The notes beneath the pieces are model-generated. The model was not told the DNA's origin, did not search any database, and was given only the letters and a program-made list of their open reading frames with translations. Positions 1 to 7,327 of a DNA stretch of 61,233 bases are shown here, one piece after another (positions within the stretch are counted from its first letter, which is position 1; each line of letters starts with the position of its first letter). Source of the stretch: Pseudomonadota bacterium. Its GTDB lineage: Bacteria; Pseudomonadota; Gammaproteobacteria; Burkholderiales; Burkholderiaceae_C. The DNA is taken from positions 1 to 61,233 of the forward strand of contig CAUJHV010000008.1 of assembly GCA_963205115.1 (NCBI GenBank). Direction: 5' to 3'. The position numbers were made by a program, and so were the translations under genes.

Positions 1-222
1 CACGACGGCGCCGTTTTCGGCGATGTCCGGGCCGGTGATGGTGACGTCCTTGCTCAGCGCCGGGGCGCCGCCGCCCAGGCCCTTGACCGCATCGGCCAGG
101 GTCTTGGCGTCGAAGGCTTCCTTGCTCCAGTTGGCGTAGGCGGCCTGCGGCAGCAAGCCCGCGCCGGCCATCAAGGCCGCCACCTGGGCGCTGCGTGTCA
201 TGATCTCGCGTCGGGTCTGCAT
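1..222 (-). CDS. soxY: SoxY, thiosulfate-oxidation sulfur carrier, N-terminal half (runs off window)
   Basis: SoxY is the periplasmic protein that carries sulfur intermediates on a C-terminal GGCGG arm, as a heterodimer with SoxZ. Seen: 74 codons from an ATG at 222, with a twin-arginine-like leader (MQTRREIM then a hydrophobic run ending AYA), followed by the SoxY core ending ITGPDIAENGAVV exactly at base 1. The swinging-arm end is outside the window. It diverges from tusA across 274 bases, so the sox promoter should lie there. The C-terminal half of a SoxY is at the far end of the window (61011-61233); the two halves are complementary. Family assignment is strong from the PDIAENG segment and the matching partner half. 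Confidence 0.88.
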   Translation of the reverse strand, partial: MQTRREIMTRSAQVAALMAGAGLLPQAAYANWSKEAFDAKTLADAVKGLGGGAPALSKDVTITGPDIAENGAVV

Positions 223-324
223 GGGTTCGGTCTCCAGCGGCGGGAACGTGGGTATCCAAGCCCGCAGGCTCGGTGCGTGACGACAGGCCGCGATGCTGAG
301 GCAAAGTGCGTGATACCCGTATTA

Positions 325-334
325 CCCATATGGG
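325..334. promoter_or_regulatory. CCCATATGGG palindrome in the soxY-tusA divergent region
   Basis: The 274-base gap between divergent soxY and tusA holds a perfect 10-base palindrome, preceded by ATACCCGTATTA (313-324), so ACCC occurs twice within about 14 bases. The placement suits a regulator acting on both directions. The regulator is unknown. Nothing else convincing is visible in this gap. Confidence 0.35.
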
Positions 335-496
335 CTATGAGGCATCCCCCGTCGCGGGAATAGACGGCGCGCGGGCCCTGGAACGCTAATCTGACGAACC
401 GATTCAAACAGGGGACGGCACCTGTACGTCCTGTCTGCCTGCCGCCGAGCGCGTGCGCCGGGCATCGGCATACTCACATCCCACGGAGACACCAAC

Positions 497-724
497 ATGC
501 AGTTCGACAAGGAATTCGACGCCTCGGGCCTGGCCTGCCCGCTGCCCATCGTGAAGACCAAGAAGTCGCTGGCCGACATGGCCTCGGGTCAGGTGCTGCG
601 CGTGATCGCCACCGACCCCGGCTCGGTCTGTGACATGGCGGCCTTTGCCGAGCAGACCGGCAATCCGCTGCTGTCCTCTGGCGAAGAAGGCGGCAAGTAC
701 GTCTTCTTCCTGAAGAAGGCCTGA
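497..724 (+). CDS. tusA: TusA family sulfurtransferase
   Basis: A 75-aa TusA/SirA-fold protein that carries persulfide sulfur in the cytoplasm. Seen: the family CPxP signature in GLACPLPIVKTKK (Cys18 is the predicted persulfide carrier) and a normal family length. A purine-rich ACGGAGAC lies just upstream of the ATG. It heads a plus-strand cluster with a DsrE2-like protein and a TsuA-like transporter. In sulfur oxidisers, TusA relays sulfur between rhodanese, DsrE2 and DsrEFH or Hdr. With a full rdsr operon 8 kb away, delivery to DsrEFH is the likely job (inference). Confidence 0.93.
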   Translation: MQFDKEFDASGLACPLPIVKTKKSLADMASGQVLRVIATDPGSVCDMAAFAEQTGNPLLSSGEEGGKYVFFLKKA

Positions 725-769
725 ATTCCCGCGGCCACGCGGCCGCGATGCACCGACGAGGAGGGCCAC

Positions 770-1240
770 ATGGCCACCAAGAAGATGGCGATCATCGCCA
801 CCAAGGGCACGCTGGACATGGCGTATCCGCCGCTGATCCTGGCATCGACGGCCGCGGCACTCGGCTGGGACGTGCAGATCTTCTTCACGTTCTACGGCCT
901 GCAGCTCCTGCGTAAGGACCTCAGCGGCATTGCGATCAGCCCGCTGGCCAACCCGGCCATGCCCATGCCCATGCCGATGCCGGTGATCGTGGCCGCGCTT
1001 CCCGGCATGGAGGCCATGGCCACCTCGATGATGAAGGCCAAGATGAAGAAGAAGGGCGTGGCCTCGCTGGAGGAACTGCGTGGCCTTTGCCTCGAAGCGG
1101 ATGTCAAGTTCATCGCCTGCCAGATGACTGTGGACCTCTTCGAATTCACCAAGTCGGATTTCATCGACGGCATCGAATACGGCGGCGCGGCCACGTTCAT
1201 GAAGTTTGCCGGCGAAACCGACGTCTGCCTGTTCATCTGA
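770..1240 (+). CDS. DsrE2-like (DsrE/DsrF/DrsH family) protein
   Basis: A 156-aa DsrE-superfamily protein of the DsrE2 type that typically sits beside tusA and takes part in cytoplasmic sulfur transfer. Seen: an N-terminal KKMAIIATKGTLD strand-loop, a hydrophobic stretch around residues 20-45, a Met-Pro repeat (MPMPMPMP, about residues 66-73), and a C-terminal half with two cysteines (LCLEADVKFIACQMTVDLF) ending TDVCLFI. FIACQMT is the usual conserved Cys segment of the family. A good GAGGAGG ribosome site precedes the ATG. The gap to tusA is only 45 bases, so co-transcription is likely. The sulfur acceptor or donor is inferred from family and neighbours. Confidence 0.85.
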   Translation: MATKKMAIIATKGTLDMAYPPLILASTAAALGWDVQIFFTFYGLQLLRKDLSGIAISPLANPAMPMPMPMPVIVAALPGMEAMATSMMKAKMKKKGVASLEELRGLCLEADVKFIACQMTVDLFEFTKSDFIDGIEYGGAATFMKFAGETDVCLFI

Positions 1241-1333
1241 TGCGCAGGCGCTGGTCGCTCTGAGCGGCCGCAGGTTCGGCTATCGTCCGGGCCGCTGTGC
1301 CCCGACGGGCACCACAAGGATGGAGGAGCAGGC

Positions 1334-2458
1334 ATGAGTGCGAATGCGGCCGATCTGGCCCAGGTCGTGATCGGTGGGGGCTTTGCCATCGGCCTGGTAT
1401 TCGGTGCCGTGGCCACACGGTCCAATTTCTGCACCATGGGTGCGCTGTCGGACATCGTCAACATGGGCCACTGGGGCCGCATGCGCATGTGGCTGCTGGC
1501 GATCGCGGTGGCCATCCTGGGCACCAGCCTGCTGAGCCTGGCCGGCCTGGTCGACCTGAGCAAATCCGTCGCCCAGCGACCGGTGCTGCCGTGGCTGTCG
1601 CTGCTGGTCGGTGGCCTGCTGTTCGGCGTGGGCATGACGCTGTCCGGCGGATGCGCCAACAAGAACCTGCTGCGCATGGGCGGCGGCAGCTTGCGATCCT
1701 TCGTCGTGCTGGTCTTCATGGGCATCGCGTCGTACATGACGCTCAAGGGCCTGTTCGGACAGTGGCGCGCCACGTTTCTCGACCCCTTCAGCGTCGCGCT
1801 CGGCGAAAAGGGCTGGGCGGACGGCAGCCTGTCCACGGCGCTGGTCAAGGCGCTGGGCATGGATGCCCGCAGCGCGCTGATCGCCTCCACGGCGATCGTC
1901 CTGGTCGCGCTGCTGGCCTTCATCTTCAAGGACGCACGCTTCAGGGCCAACGCGACGCAGGTGACGGGCGGCCTGGTGCTGGGTGCCTTGATCCCCGCGG
2001 CCTGGTACGTCAGTGGCCACCTGGGCTTCGGCGAGAACCCGGAGACGCTGGAGAACGTCTACTTCGCCACCAACAGCCGCACGCTCGAATCGATGAGCTT
2101 CGTGGCCCCCGTGGCTTACTCGCTCGAACTCCTGATGATGTGGACCGACAAGTCGCTGCGCCTGAGCTTCGGCATCGCCACCGCGGTGGGCGTGGTGATC
2201 GGCGCGGCGCTGTGGTCGCTGGCCACGGGCAAATTCCGCCTGGAAGGGTTTGCCTCGCTGGACGACCTGCGCCAGCAGCTCCTGGGCGCGGTGCTGATGG
2301 GCTTCGGCGGCGTCACCGCCATCGGCTGCACCATCGGCCAGGGCCTGACGGGGCTGTCCACGCTGGCCATCGGCTCCTTCATCGCCGTGGGCGCCATCGT
2401 CGCGGGCTCCGTGGCGACGCTGAAGTACATGCTCTGGAAGATGGAGGCAGACGCATGA
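1334..2458 (+). CDS. YeeE/YedE family sulfur (thiosulfate) transporter, TsuA-like
   Basis: A 374-aa polytopic membrane protein of the YeeE/YedE family, whose characterised member TsuA imports thiosulfate by relaying it past conserved cysteines. Seen: about nine or ten hydrophobic segments and three family cysteines in their expected settings, Cys33 (SNFCTMG), Cys107 (SGGCANKN) and Cys332 (IGCTIGQG). Two such half-repeats make one pore. The stop overlaps the next gene's ATG (ATGA), indicating translational coupling. With tusA upstream, it probably brings thiosulfate or sulfane sulfur into the cytoplasm for the TusA-Dsr route. The exact substrate is not shown by the sequence. Confidence 0.86.
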   Translation: MSANAADLAQVVIGGGFAIGLVFGAVATRSNFCTMGALSDIVNMGHWGRMRMWLLAIAVAILGTSLLSLAGLVDLSKSVAQRPVLPWLSLLVGGLLFGVGMTLSGGCANKNLLRMGGGSLRSFVVLVFMGIASYMTLKGLFGQWRATFLDPFSVALGEKGWADGSLSTALVKALGMDARSALIASTAIVLVALLAFIFKDARFRANATQVTGGLVLGALIPAAWYVSGHLGFGENPETLENVYFATNSRTLESMSFVAPVAYSLELLMMWTDKSLRLSFGIATAVGVVIGAALWSLATGKFRLEGFASLDDLRQQLLGAVLMGFGGVTAIGCTIGQGLTGLSTLAIGSFIAVGAIVAGSVATLKYMLWKMEADA

Positions 2459-3066
2459 GAACCACCGATGGGTCCCGGTGTCTTCCGGTTCGGCGGCTGA
2501 GCCTGGCGGCCTGTGTGGCCGTGCTGGCGGCCTGTACGACAGCGCCGCCGGCCTCGCCGGACATGGCCTGGGTGGCGCAAGCGCGGTCCGTGGCGACGGC
2601 AGTTCCGCCGAAGCTGGTGTCGGTCTTGCAGGAGGAAATCGCACGCAGCGGCCATGAGGGTGCGGTGCAGGCCTGCAGCGACAAGGCGCCGGCCATGGCC
2701 CGCGAGGCTTCTGCAGCCAGCGGCTGGAACGTCAAGCGCGTGAGCCTGCGCAACCGCAACCCGCAGGCCGTGCCCGATGCCTGGGAACGTGCGGTCCTGG
2801 AGGACTTCGACCGTCGCGCGGCGGCCCGTGTACCGCCGGCACAGCTGGAGCGCGCCGAAGTGGTCTTCGAAAACGGCAAGCCGATCCAGCGCTACATGCG
2901 CGCGCTGCCCGTGGTCGAACTGTGCACGAACTGCCACGGAACACCGGACCGCATCGCCCCGGCCGTGGCGGCGCGGATCAAGACCCTCTATCCGCAAGAC
3001 CGCGGCACGGGTTACGGGCTGGGCGACATCCGCGGCGCGATCACGCTGCGCAGACCGGCCTCCTGA
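2455..3066 (+). CDS. DUF3365-like monoheme c-type cytochrome lipoprotein
   Basis: A 203-aa exported protein. Seen: a lipoprotein signal with lipobox LAAC (lipid Cys27), then a helical sensor-like domain containing SLRNRNPQAVPDAWE, the hallmark of the DUF3365/Tll0287-like family, and one CxxCH heme site (CTNCH, Cys157-Cys160-His161). It should be a membrane-anchored periplasmic c-heme protein. The ATG overlaps the transporter stop by four bases, so expression is coupled to the TsuA-like carrier. It may pass electrons or sense redox state for sulfur uptake (inference). A 14-base palindrome follows before the convergent gene. Confidence 0.75.
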   Translation: MRTTDGSRCLPVRRLSLAACVAVLAACTTAPPASPDMAWVAQARSVATAVPPKLVSVLQEEIARSGHEGAVQACSDKAPAMAREASAASGWNVKRVSLRNRNPQAVPDAWERAVLEDFDRRAAARVPPAQLERAEVVFENGKPIQRYMRALPVVELCTNCHGTPDRIAPAVAARIKTLYPQDRGTGYGLGDIRGAITLRRPAS

Positions 3067-3075
3067 GCGGGCGAT

Positions 3076-3089
3076 GCCGGCATGCCGGC
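3076..3089. terminator. GCCGGCATGCCGGC palindrome between convergent genes
   Basis: A perfect 14-base self-complementary sequence lies in the 24-base gap between the stops of the cytochrome gene (plus) and the Cys-rich gene (minus). It could act as a bidirectional stop, but there is no T-tract on either side, so this is tentative. Confidence 0.3.
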
Positions 3090-3090
3090 C

Positions 3091-3546
3091 TCAGCGAGGC
3101 AAAGGCCGGCGCCGCCGCGGCTCCCAGGCCGACAGGGCCGGCAGCAACTCGGACCAGGGCAGTTCGGTGAGGCTGCCATGTCGCGCCTGCGCGGCGCCCA
3201 CGAGTGCGTGCACATCGGCATGCGTCACGCCCAGGTGGTCCTGCAGTGACACGACGGTGCCGCACTGCAGGCGCAGCGCCTGCTGGTGCAACAGCGGGCG
3301 ACTGGGCGGCGGCAGCTTCAGCGCAAAACGCATGTGCGCATGAAGCAGGCCCATCAGGGTGCGGCAGTTGGTCAGCGCCACCGGTGCCGAGCAGTCGATC
3401 ACCACGCGTTCGCCGCGCGACACGCGCTGCGCGAGGCTGCAATCACCGGTGCGGGCGAGCAGCGCCTTGGAAAACGCGCAGTCCATCGGCCCGGCCCCGC
3501 AGCAGGAGCTGCCCGCGCCGTCGCTGGGGACGTCCGGCTCATTCAT
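3091..3546 (-). CDS. Uncharacterised Cys-rich protein, last gene of the dsr-divergent operon
   Basis: A 151-aa soluble protein I do not recognise. Seen: seven cysteines, in an N-terminal group (Cys15, Cys16, Cys23, Cys36) and a second set (Cys52, Cys61, Cys95), with stretches CSLAQRVSRGERVVIDC and LTNCRTLMGLLHAHM. The spacing could hold an Fe-S cluster or disulfides, but matches no motif I know. I chose the ATG at 3546 because it overlaps the end of the upstream 69-aa gene (stop at 3539-3541); an ATG 39 bases earlier is also open. Ninth and last gene of the minus operon that starts near dsrA. Function unknown. Confidence 0.6.
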   Translation of the reverse strand: MNEPDVPSDGAGSSCCGAGPMDCAFSKALLARTGDCSLAQRVSRGERVVIDCSAPVALTNCRTLMGLLHAHMRFALKLPPPSRPLLHQQALRLQCGTVVSLQDHLGVTHADVHALVGAAQARHGSLTELPWSELLPALSAWEPRRRRPLPR

Positions 3547-3748
3547 CGCCGGGTGGCGGCGCGTCGCGCACCTGCAGCAGCGCATCTTCCGCCGCGATCT
3601 GGCTGTCGCCGAACATCACCTTGATGTGCGGCGCACCGGGCTGCGCGCGCAGGCTCTTCGCGCGCACGGAGGCATCGCGGAAGGCCGCAAACTCGTCGAT
3701 CTTCTCCAGCTGGCCAAAGCCTTTGACGGCAAACAGGTAGTACGGCAT
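3539..3748 (-). CDS. Conserved 69-aa protein of unknown function
   Basis: A small protein beginning MPYYLFAVKGFGQLEKIDEF, with a charged helix (FAAFRDASVRAKSLRAQ) and IKVMFGDSQIAAEDALL. I have the impression of similar short proteins in betaproteobacteria but cannot name a family. There are no cysteines and no membrane segment. It overlaps the next gene by eight bases and follows the S24-like gene by 18 bases, so it is part of one transcript. Its real status is supported by this coupling and by ordered hydrophobic/charged patterning. Role unknown. Confidence 0.62.
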   Translation of the reverse strand: MPYYLFAVKGFGQLEKIDEFAAFRDASVRAKSLRAQPGAPHIKVMFGDSQIAAEDALLQVRDAPPPGDE

Positions 3749-3766
3749 CTGGTCTTGCGCCCCTCG

Positions 3767-4147
3767 TCAGACGTAGAACTTGCTCAGCCGCCGCTTGCCT
3801 GGCACGGCCTTCTGGATGACGACACCGCACACGGCCGACAGGTCGTCCAGCGGCAGCTGCGGCAGGTGGCGGCAGGCCGGATTCAAGGCGTGCAGCACCC
3901 AGCCCGGTGCGCGCTGCACCAGCTGCCGGAAGAGCCACTCGTCGCCATGTCGGGCCAGCACATAGCTGCCGTCGCGCAGGGCGCCGTCGGGTTCGATGAT
4001 CAGGATGTCGCCGTCCGCAAACTCCGGCGCCATGTCGTCGCCCAGCACGCGCAACGCGAATGATTCGCCGGCGCTGCAGCCGCTGCCGTCGAAGTCCGCC
4101 TCGCCCGCCGCGTCGGCGTGTGCCCGCCCGTCGATCGGCCGGGTCAC
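3767..4147 (-). CDS. S24/LexA-fold protein lacking HTH and catalytic dyad
   Basis: A 126-aa protein with the LexA/UmuD-type S24 peptidase fold and no DNA-binding domain. Seen: the family segment reads LGDDMAPEFADGDILII where active members have G-x-S-M-x-P, so the nucleophile Ser is Asp38. The downstream catalytic Lys position (in WLFRQL) is Arg74. Both dyad residues are therefore replaced, and autoproteolysis is not expected. I chose the GTG at 4147, whose GTGA overlaps the stop of the upstream reductase gene. Being in a sulfur operon it may be a binding or regulatory module rather than an SOS protein (inference). Confidence 0.75.
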   Translation of the reverse strand: MTRPIDGRAHADAAGEADFDGSGCSAGESFALRVLGDDMAPEFADGDILIIEPDGALRDGSYVLARHGDEWLFRQLVQRAPGWVLHALNPACRHLPQLPLDDLSAVCGVVIQKAVPGKRRLSKFYV

Positions 4148-5625
4148 GACGTCACCTCGGCATGCAACTGGCTTGCCGGCACACCCGCGGCCGCCAGCTC
4201 GGCCGACAGGGTGCTGACGAAGGCTTGCGGGCCGGCGATGTAGAACGCGCAGTCGATGTCGAACAGGTCCGCGCGGATGGCTGCCGCCATCTGCGAGGCG
4301 CCCGTGCCCGGGTCGTCGTGCGTGCTGAGCGAGTACTCGAACGGATCCAGCGCCTGCGACCACGCGCGGCACTGGTTGGCCAGAAAGTGGCCGTCCGCCC
4401 GCGTGGCCAGCCAGAACAGCGTGATCGACGGCGCGGCGTCCAGTGACAGTGCGTGTTCGATCAGGCTCTTCACCGGCGCGAAGCCGGTGTCGCAGGCAGC
4501 AAAGACCAAGGGGTGCGATTCGTCGTCGGCCAGCACAAAACGGCCCTGCGGGCCCCACAGCGTGACCGCGTCGCCCGGCTTGACCGCGCCGGCAAACAGG
4601 CGCGCGGCCAGTGCGTCGTTTGCGCTGCGCGGGACGAAGAAGTGCAGGTTGCGGTCGTCACAGGGGCAGCTGGCCACGGGATGGTCGGCGCGCACACCCT
4701 GTTCGCCTTCGGCCAGACCCAGGGTCACCCATTGGCCGGCCAGGAAGCGCAGGCGGTGCGAGCGTGGCGTCTGCAGGTGCAGCAGCATGGTGTCCGGCGC
4801 CAGGGCGCGCACGGCGCGCACGCTGGTGACGATCTGCTGCACCGGGATGTCGTCGGGGCCGCTGGCCTCGAGTGTCTCGATGGTGAGCTCGCTGCTGCCG
4901 GCCGTGTGCGCGCAGGCCAGCACATAGCCGTGGGCCTTTTCCGGCTCGGACAGCGCGTAGTCGCTGTGCATGCAGCGCACCACCTGGCCGTCGGTGACCC
5001 GCACCTTGCACATCCCGCAGCTGCCATTGCCGCAGCCGTAGTTAAGCTTCAGGCCCGCCTTCATGCCGGCCTGCAGCAGCGAATCGTGGCCCTCCACCGT
5101 GAACTGACGGCCGCTGGGCCGCACCGTCACCTGGGCGGAAACCACCTTGAGCAAGTCGTCCATGACGTCCAGCACATCGACCGGTTCGGTGGCCAGTGCA
5201 TGCGCCAGCCCGTCGTTCAGCTGGCGCTGCAGGGCGGCGAGGCGCGGGTCCCCGCCGCCGGCTTGGGTCTGCGCCTCGCGCAGGCGGTCGCGCAGCGCAA
5301 TGACCAGGGCGTGGTAGCGCTGCAGGTGGCGCTGCACGTCGGCCAATTCCTGGCTCTGGCGGAACAGGCGCTGCGCCATGACCTCCTGGCTGGGCAGCAC
5401 CCGCTCGCGCAGCCGCTTGCCGAAGCTCTCGTCGCGGATCTGCACGACGCGCTCGAGCATGCCCGATTCCTCGAGCTGCGCCTGCGGGTACAGCGCCAGC
5501 AGGGTCTCGGTGCTGATCAGCCCGTCGGCCAGCGCGATCTCGCCGCTGCGCACGCGCTGTTGCAGCACGCCGCGCGGCACACCCACCAGCTGCGCGGCAC
5601 GCCAGACGGTGACCCACTGCGCCAT
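4144..5625 (-). CDS. HTH/coiled-coil - 2Fe-2S ferredoxin - FNR-type reductase fusion
   Basis: A 493-aa multidomain redox protein. Seen in order: residues 1-55, a MerR/helix-turn-helix-like segment (VTVWRAAQLVGVPRGVLQQRV); about 60-150, a charged coiled coil; about 165-250, a plant-type [2Fe-2S] domain with CGNGSCGMC and a fourth Cys in VLACAH; about 260-490, a ferredoxin-NAD(P)H reductase module with a nucleotide-binding stretch (FAACDTGFAPVKSLIEH). The usual FAD motif RxYS is replaced by DHPVAS, so flavin binding may be altered. It overlaps both neighbours at its ends. It probably feeds electrons to the adjacent dioxygenase (inference). Confidence 0.82.
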   Translation of the reverse strand: MAQWVTVWRAAQLVGVPRGVLQQRVRSGEIALADGLISTETLLALYPQAQLEESGMLERVVQIRDESFGKRLRERVLPSQEVMAQRLFRQSQELADVQRHLQRYHALVIALRDRLREAQTQAGGGDPRLAALQRQLNDGLAHALATEPVDVLDVMDDLLKVVSAQVTVRPSGRQFTVEGHDSLLQAGMKAGLKLNYGCGNGSCGMCKVRVTDGQVVRCMHSDYALSEPEKAHGYVLACAHTAGSSELTIETLEASGPDDIPVQQIVTSVRAVRALAPDTMLLHLQTPRSHRLRFLAGQWVTLGLAEGEQGVRADHPVASCPCDDRNLHFFVPRSANDALAARLFAGAVKPGDAVTLWGPQGRFVLADDESHPLVFAACDTGFAPVKSLIEHALSLDAAPSITLFWLATRADGHFLANQCRAWSQALDPFEYSLSTHDDPGTGASQMAAAIRADLFDIDCAFYIAGPQAFVSTLSAELAAAGVPASQLHAEVTS

Positions 5626-6653
5626 CAGCCGATCCCCTGCGTGGCGCGTGCGGTCGTGCCGCCCGTGCGAGTGATCGCTCCAGACGGCGAGTGGGGTTCG
5701 CCGGCGCGGTCCGTGTCGGGCAAGGGTTCGAGGGCGTCAGCGCCACCCGCCACACGGTCGAGATACCGCGCGCGGTACAGCAGCCGCGGCGCCGCCGGGT
5801 CGTCGACGAAGGCGCTGCGGTCGTGCAGCACGTTGTGGCCGACCAGGCCCATGCCGGGTGACAGGCGCAGGTGCAGCAGGCCCGGCGGCGCGCCGCTGAG
5901 CAGGGTTTCCAACGCGGCCACCGCCGCGCGCGTGGCGTCGTCGTCCTTCCAGGCGATGCTGCGCGTGCGCGCCGTGTAGCGCATGTGCAGGCTGCCGTCG
6001 GGCTCCACGCTGAAGACCGGACCGGTCTGCGCGGCGCGCGCGACGCCCTGGGCATCCTCGCGCGCCGGGATGGTCATCGCGTCGGGCTGCATCAGCGCGT
6101 GGATGTGCGCCGGCGACTGGTCGCGCAGCAGCAGGTAGGCCAGCTCGTGGTCCAGCAGGCCGTTGACGCCGCCTTGCGCGGCCGGTCGCACGGCGTGCAG
6201 GATCATCCCGCGGATGCGCCGGCCTGCGGGGTGGTAGTAGCCGTCGGTGTGCCAGCGGATCGCGCGGTCGGTATACGGTATGAATCCGCCACGGCCTTCG
6301 CCGCCATCGCCGCGACCGGAATTTTCGATGCGCGAGATGCCGTCCTCTTCGGCCAGCCAGTTGGCGTCCAGGCGATGCAGACCCAGCTGTGCACCCAGCC
6401 GGCGCGGCAGCAGGGGGTCTTCGTCGGTCACCGGCGAGTGGTAGACGGCAAAGTTGTGCCGAGCGATCGTCGCGAGCAGCGCGTCGCGCTCCGGCGTGCT
6501 CAGCGCGCGCGGGTCGCGCACCGGCACCGTGAGATCGGCCGCCTCGCGCGGCGCCTGCGCCAGCTTGCGCTCGCGCCAGCGCGCGTAGCGCGGCGCGTCG
6601 TCCAGATCGAAAGGTGATCCGGTGTGCATCTGGGTTTCGGGGGGAATGCCCAT
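5625..6653 (-). CDS. TauD/TfdA-family Fe(II)/2-oxoglutarate-type dioxygenase
   Basis: A 342-aa protein of the TauD fold. Seen: an iron-binding His-x-Asp in RWHTDGYYHPAG, the distal His in LVGHNVLHDRSAF, and the C-terminal Arg of the 2-oxoglutarate site region (APRLLYRARY). Family members hydroxylate small acids such as taurine to release sulfite, but nothing here fixes the substrate. The long Pro/Gly-rich C-tail (from about residue 295) is atypical. The stop overlaps the reductase ATG. A 2-OG enzyme does not normally need a reductase, so the pairing is curious. An alternative start lies at 6629. A sulfonate-type or peptide substrate are both possible. Confidence 0.8.
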   Translation of the reverse strand: MGIPPETQMHTGSPFDLDDAPRYARWRERKLAQAPREAADLTVPVRDPRALSTPERDALLATIARHNFAVYHSPVTDEDPLLPRRLGAQLGLHRLDANWLAEEDGISRIENSGRGDGGEGRGGFIPYTDRAIRWHTDGYYHPAGRRIRGMILHAVRPAAQGGVNGLLDHELAYLLLRDQSPAHIHALMQPDAMTIPAREDAQGVARAAQTGPVFSVEPDGSLHMRYTARTRSIAWKDDDATRAAVAALETLLSGAPPGLLHLRLSPGMGLVGHNVLHDRSAFVDDPAAPRLLYRARYLDRVAGGADALEPLPDTDRAGEPHSPSGAITRTGGTTARATQGIG

Positions 6654-6669
6654 GCCCGGCTCGCTCGTG

Positions 6670-7308
6670 TCACTCGCCGTTCATGGCGCTGCGTCGCGCG
6701 CGCCGTGGCTGGGGGTCGTGCAGCTGGTTCATCGCCCGGCGGATGATGTCCAGCGCCTCGGGTGCTTCGACGGCCATCACCTGGTCGATCACCCAGCGCC
6801 GGTCTTTCGGCGGCAGCACCGGCTCCAGCCGCGCGCCCAGGTAACGCATGAAGGCGAAGTCGGGCATGAAGCCGCCGCCGGCCGCAGCAGACGGGTCTGC
6901 GCCGAAATCCGCGTAATGCACGGACAGCTCGTTGACCAGGTCGATGAAACGGTCGTCGTAGCGCGGCGCGCCATCGACTTCCGGACCCAGGTACTCGAAC
7001 TGGTTCTCCGCCAGATGCCGTGCGACATGCCGCACCAAGGCGGTGGTGAAGACGACACGGTCCTCGGCTGCGAGCCGCTCGTGCGCCAGGCGGTCGGTTA
7101 CCGAGACCAGGAAGGCCAGGGCCTCGCCGAGGAAGGCGAAGTACGGCGCGCCGATGTCAATGTCGAAACCCGCGCCGCGCATGCGCTTGAGCATCTGATG
7201 GCCCACGCGGAAGACGATGAAGGCCATCGCGCCGGCCTGCTCGTCGGGCCCCTTGTGGGCACCCGGGTTGAACCAGGTGCTCTTGATGCGCATGGCCGGC
7301 GTGTTCAT
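6670..7308 (-). CDS. Uncharacterised helical protein of the dsr-divergent operon
   Basis: A 212-aa protein I do not recognise. Seen: predominantly helical, acidic and aromatic segments (AFIVFRVGHQMLKRM, ALVRHVARHLAENQFEYLG), no cysteine, no signal peptide and no clear membrane span. The Arg-rich C-terminus PQPRRARRSAMNGE looks disordered. It sits 19 bases from the DsrC-like gene and 16 from the dioxygenase gene, so it belongs to the same transcript. The composition would fit a protein-interaction or helical-bundle scaffold, but that is only an impression. Confidence 0.62.
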   Translation of the reverse strand: MNTPAMRIKSTWFNPGAHKGPDEQAGAMAFIVFRVGHQMLKRMRGAGFDIDIGAPYFAFLGEALAFLVSVTDRLAHERLAAEDRVVFTTALVRHVARHLAENQFEYLGPEVDGAPRYDDRFIDLVNELSVHYADFGADPSAAAGGGFMPDFAFMRYLGARLEPVLPPKDRRWVIDQVMAVEAPEALDIIRRAMNQLHDPQPRRARRSAMNGE

Positions 7309-7327
7309 CGCTGCGCCCCGGCCGGCT

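Noticed and set aside
323..334. NarL-type 7-2-7 binding site at TACCCAT-AT-GGGCTAT
   Set aside because: The left heptamer fits, but the right half has an extra C and breaks the required symmetry.
966..985. The Met-Pro repeat in the DsrE2-like gene as a sequencing or slippage artefact
   Set aside because: The frame continues intact with family-like sequence on both sides, and Met/Pro-rich loops occur in this family as I recall it.
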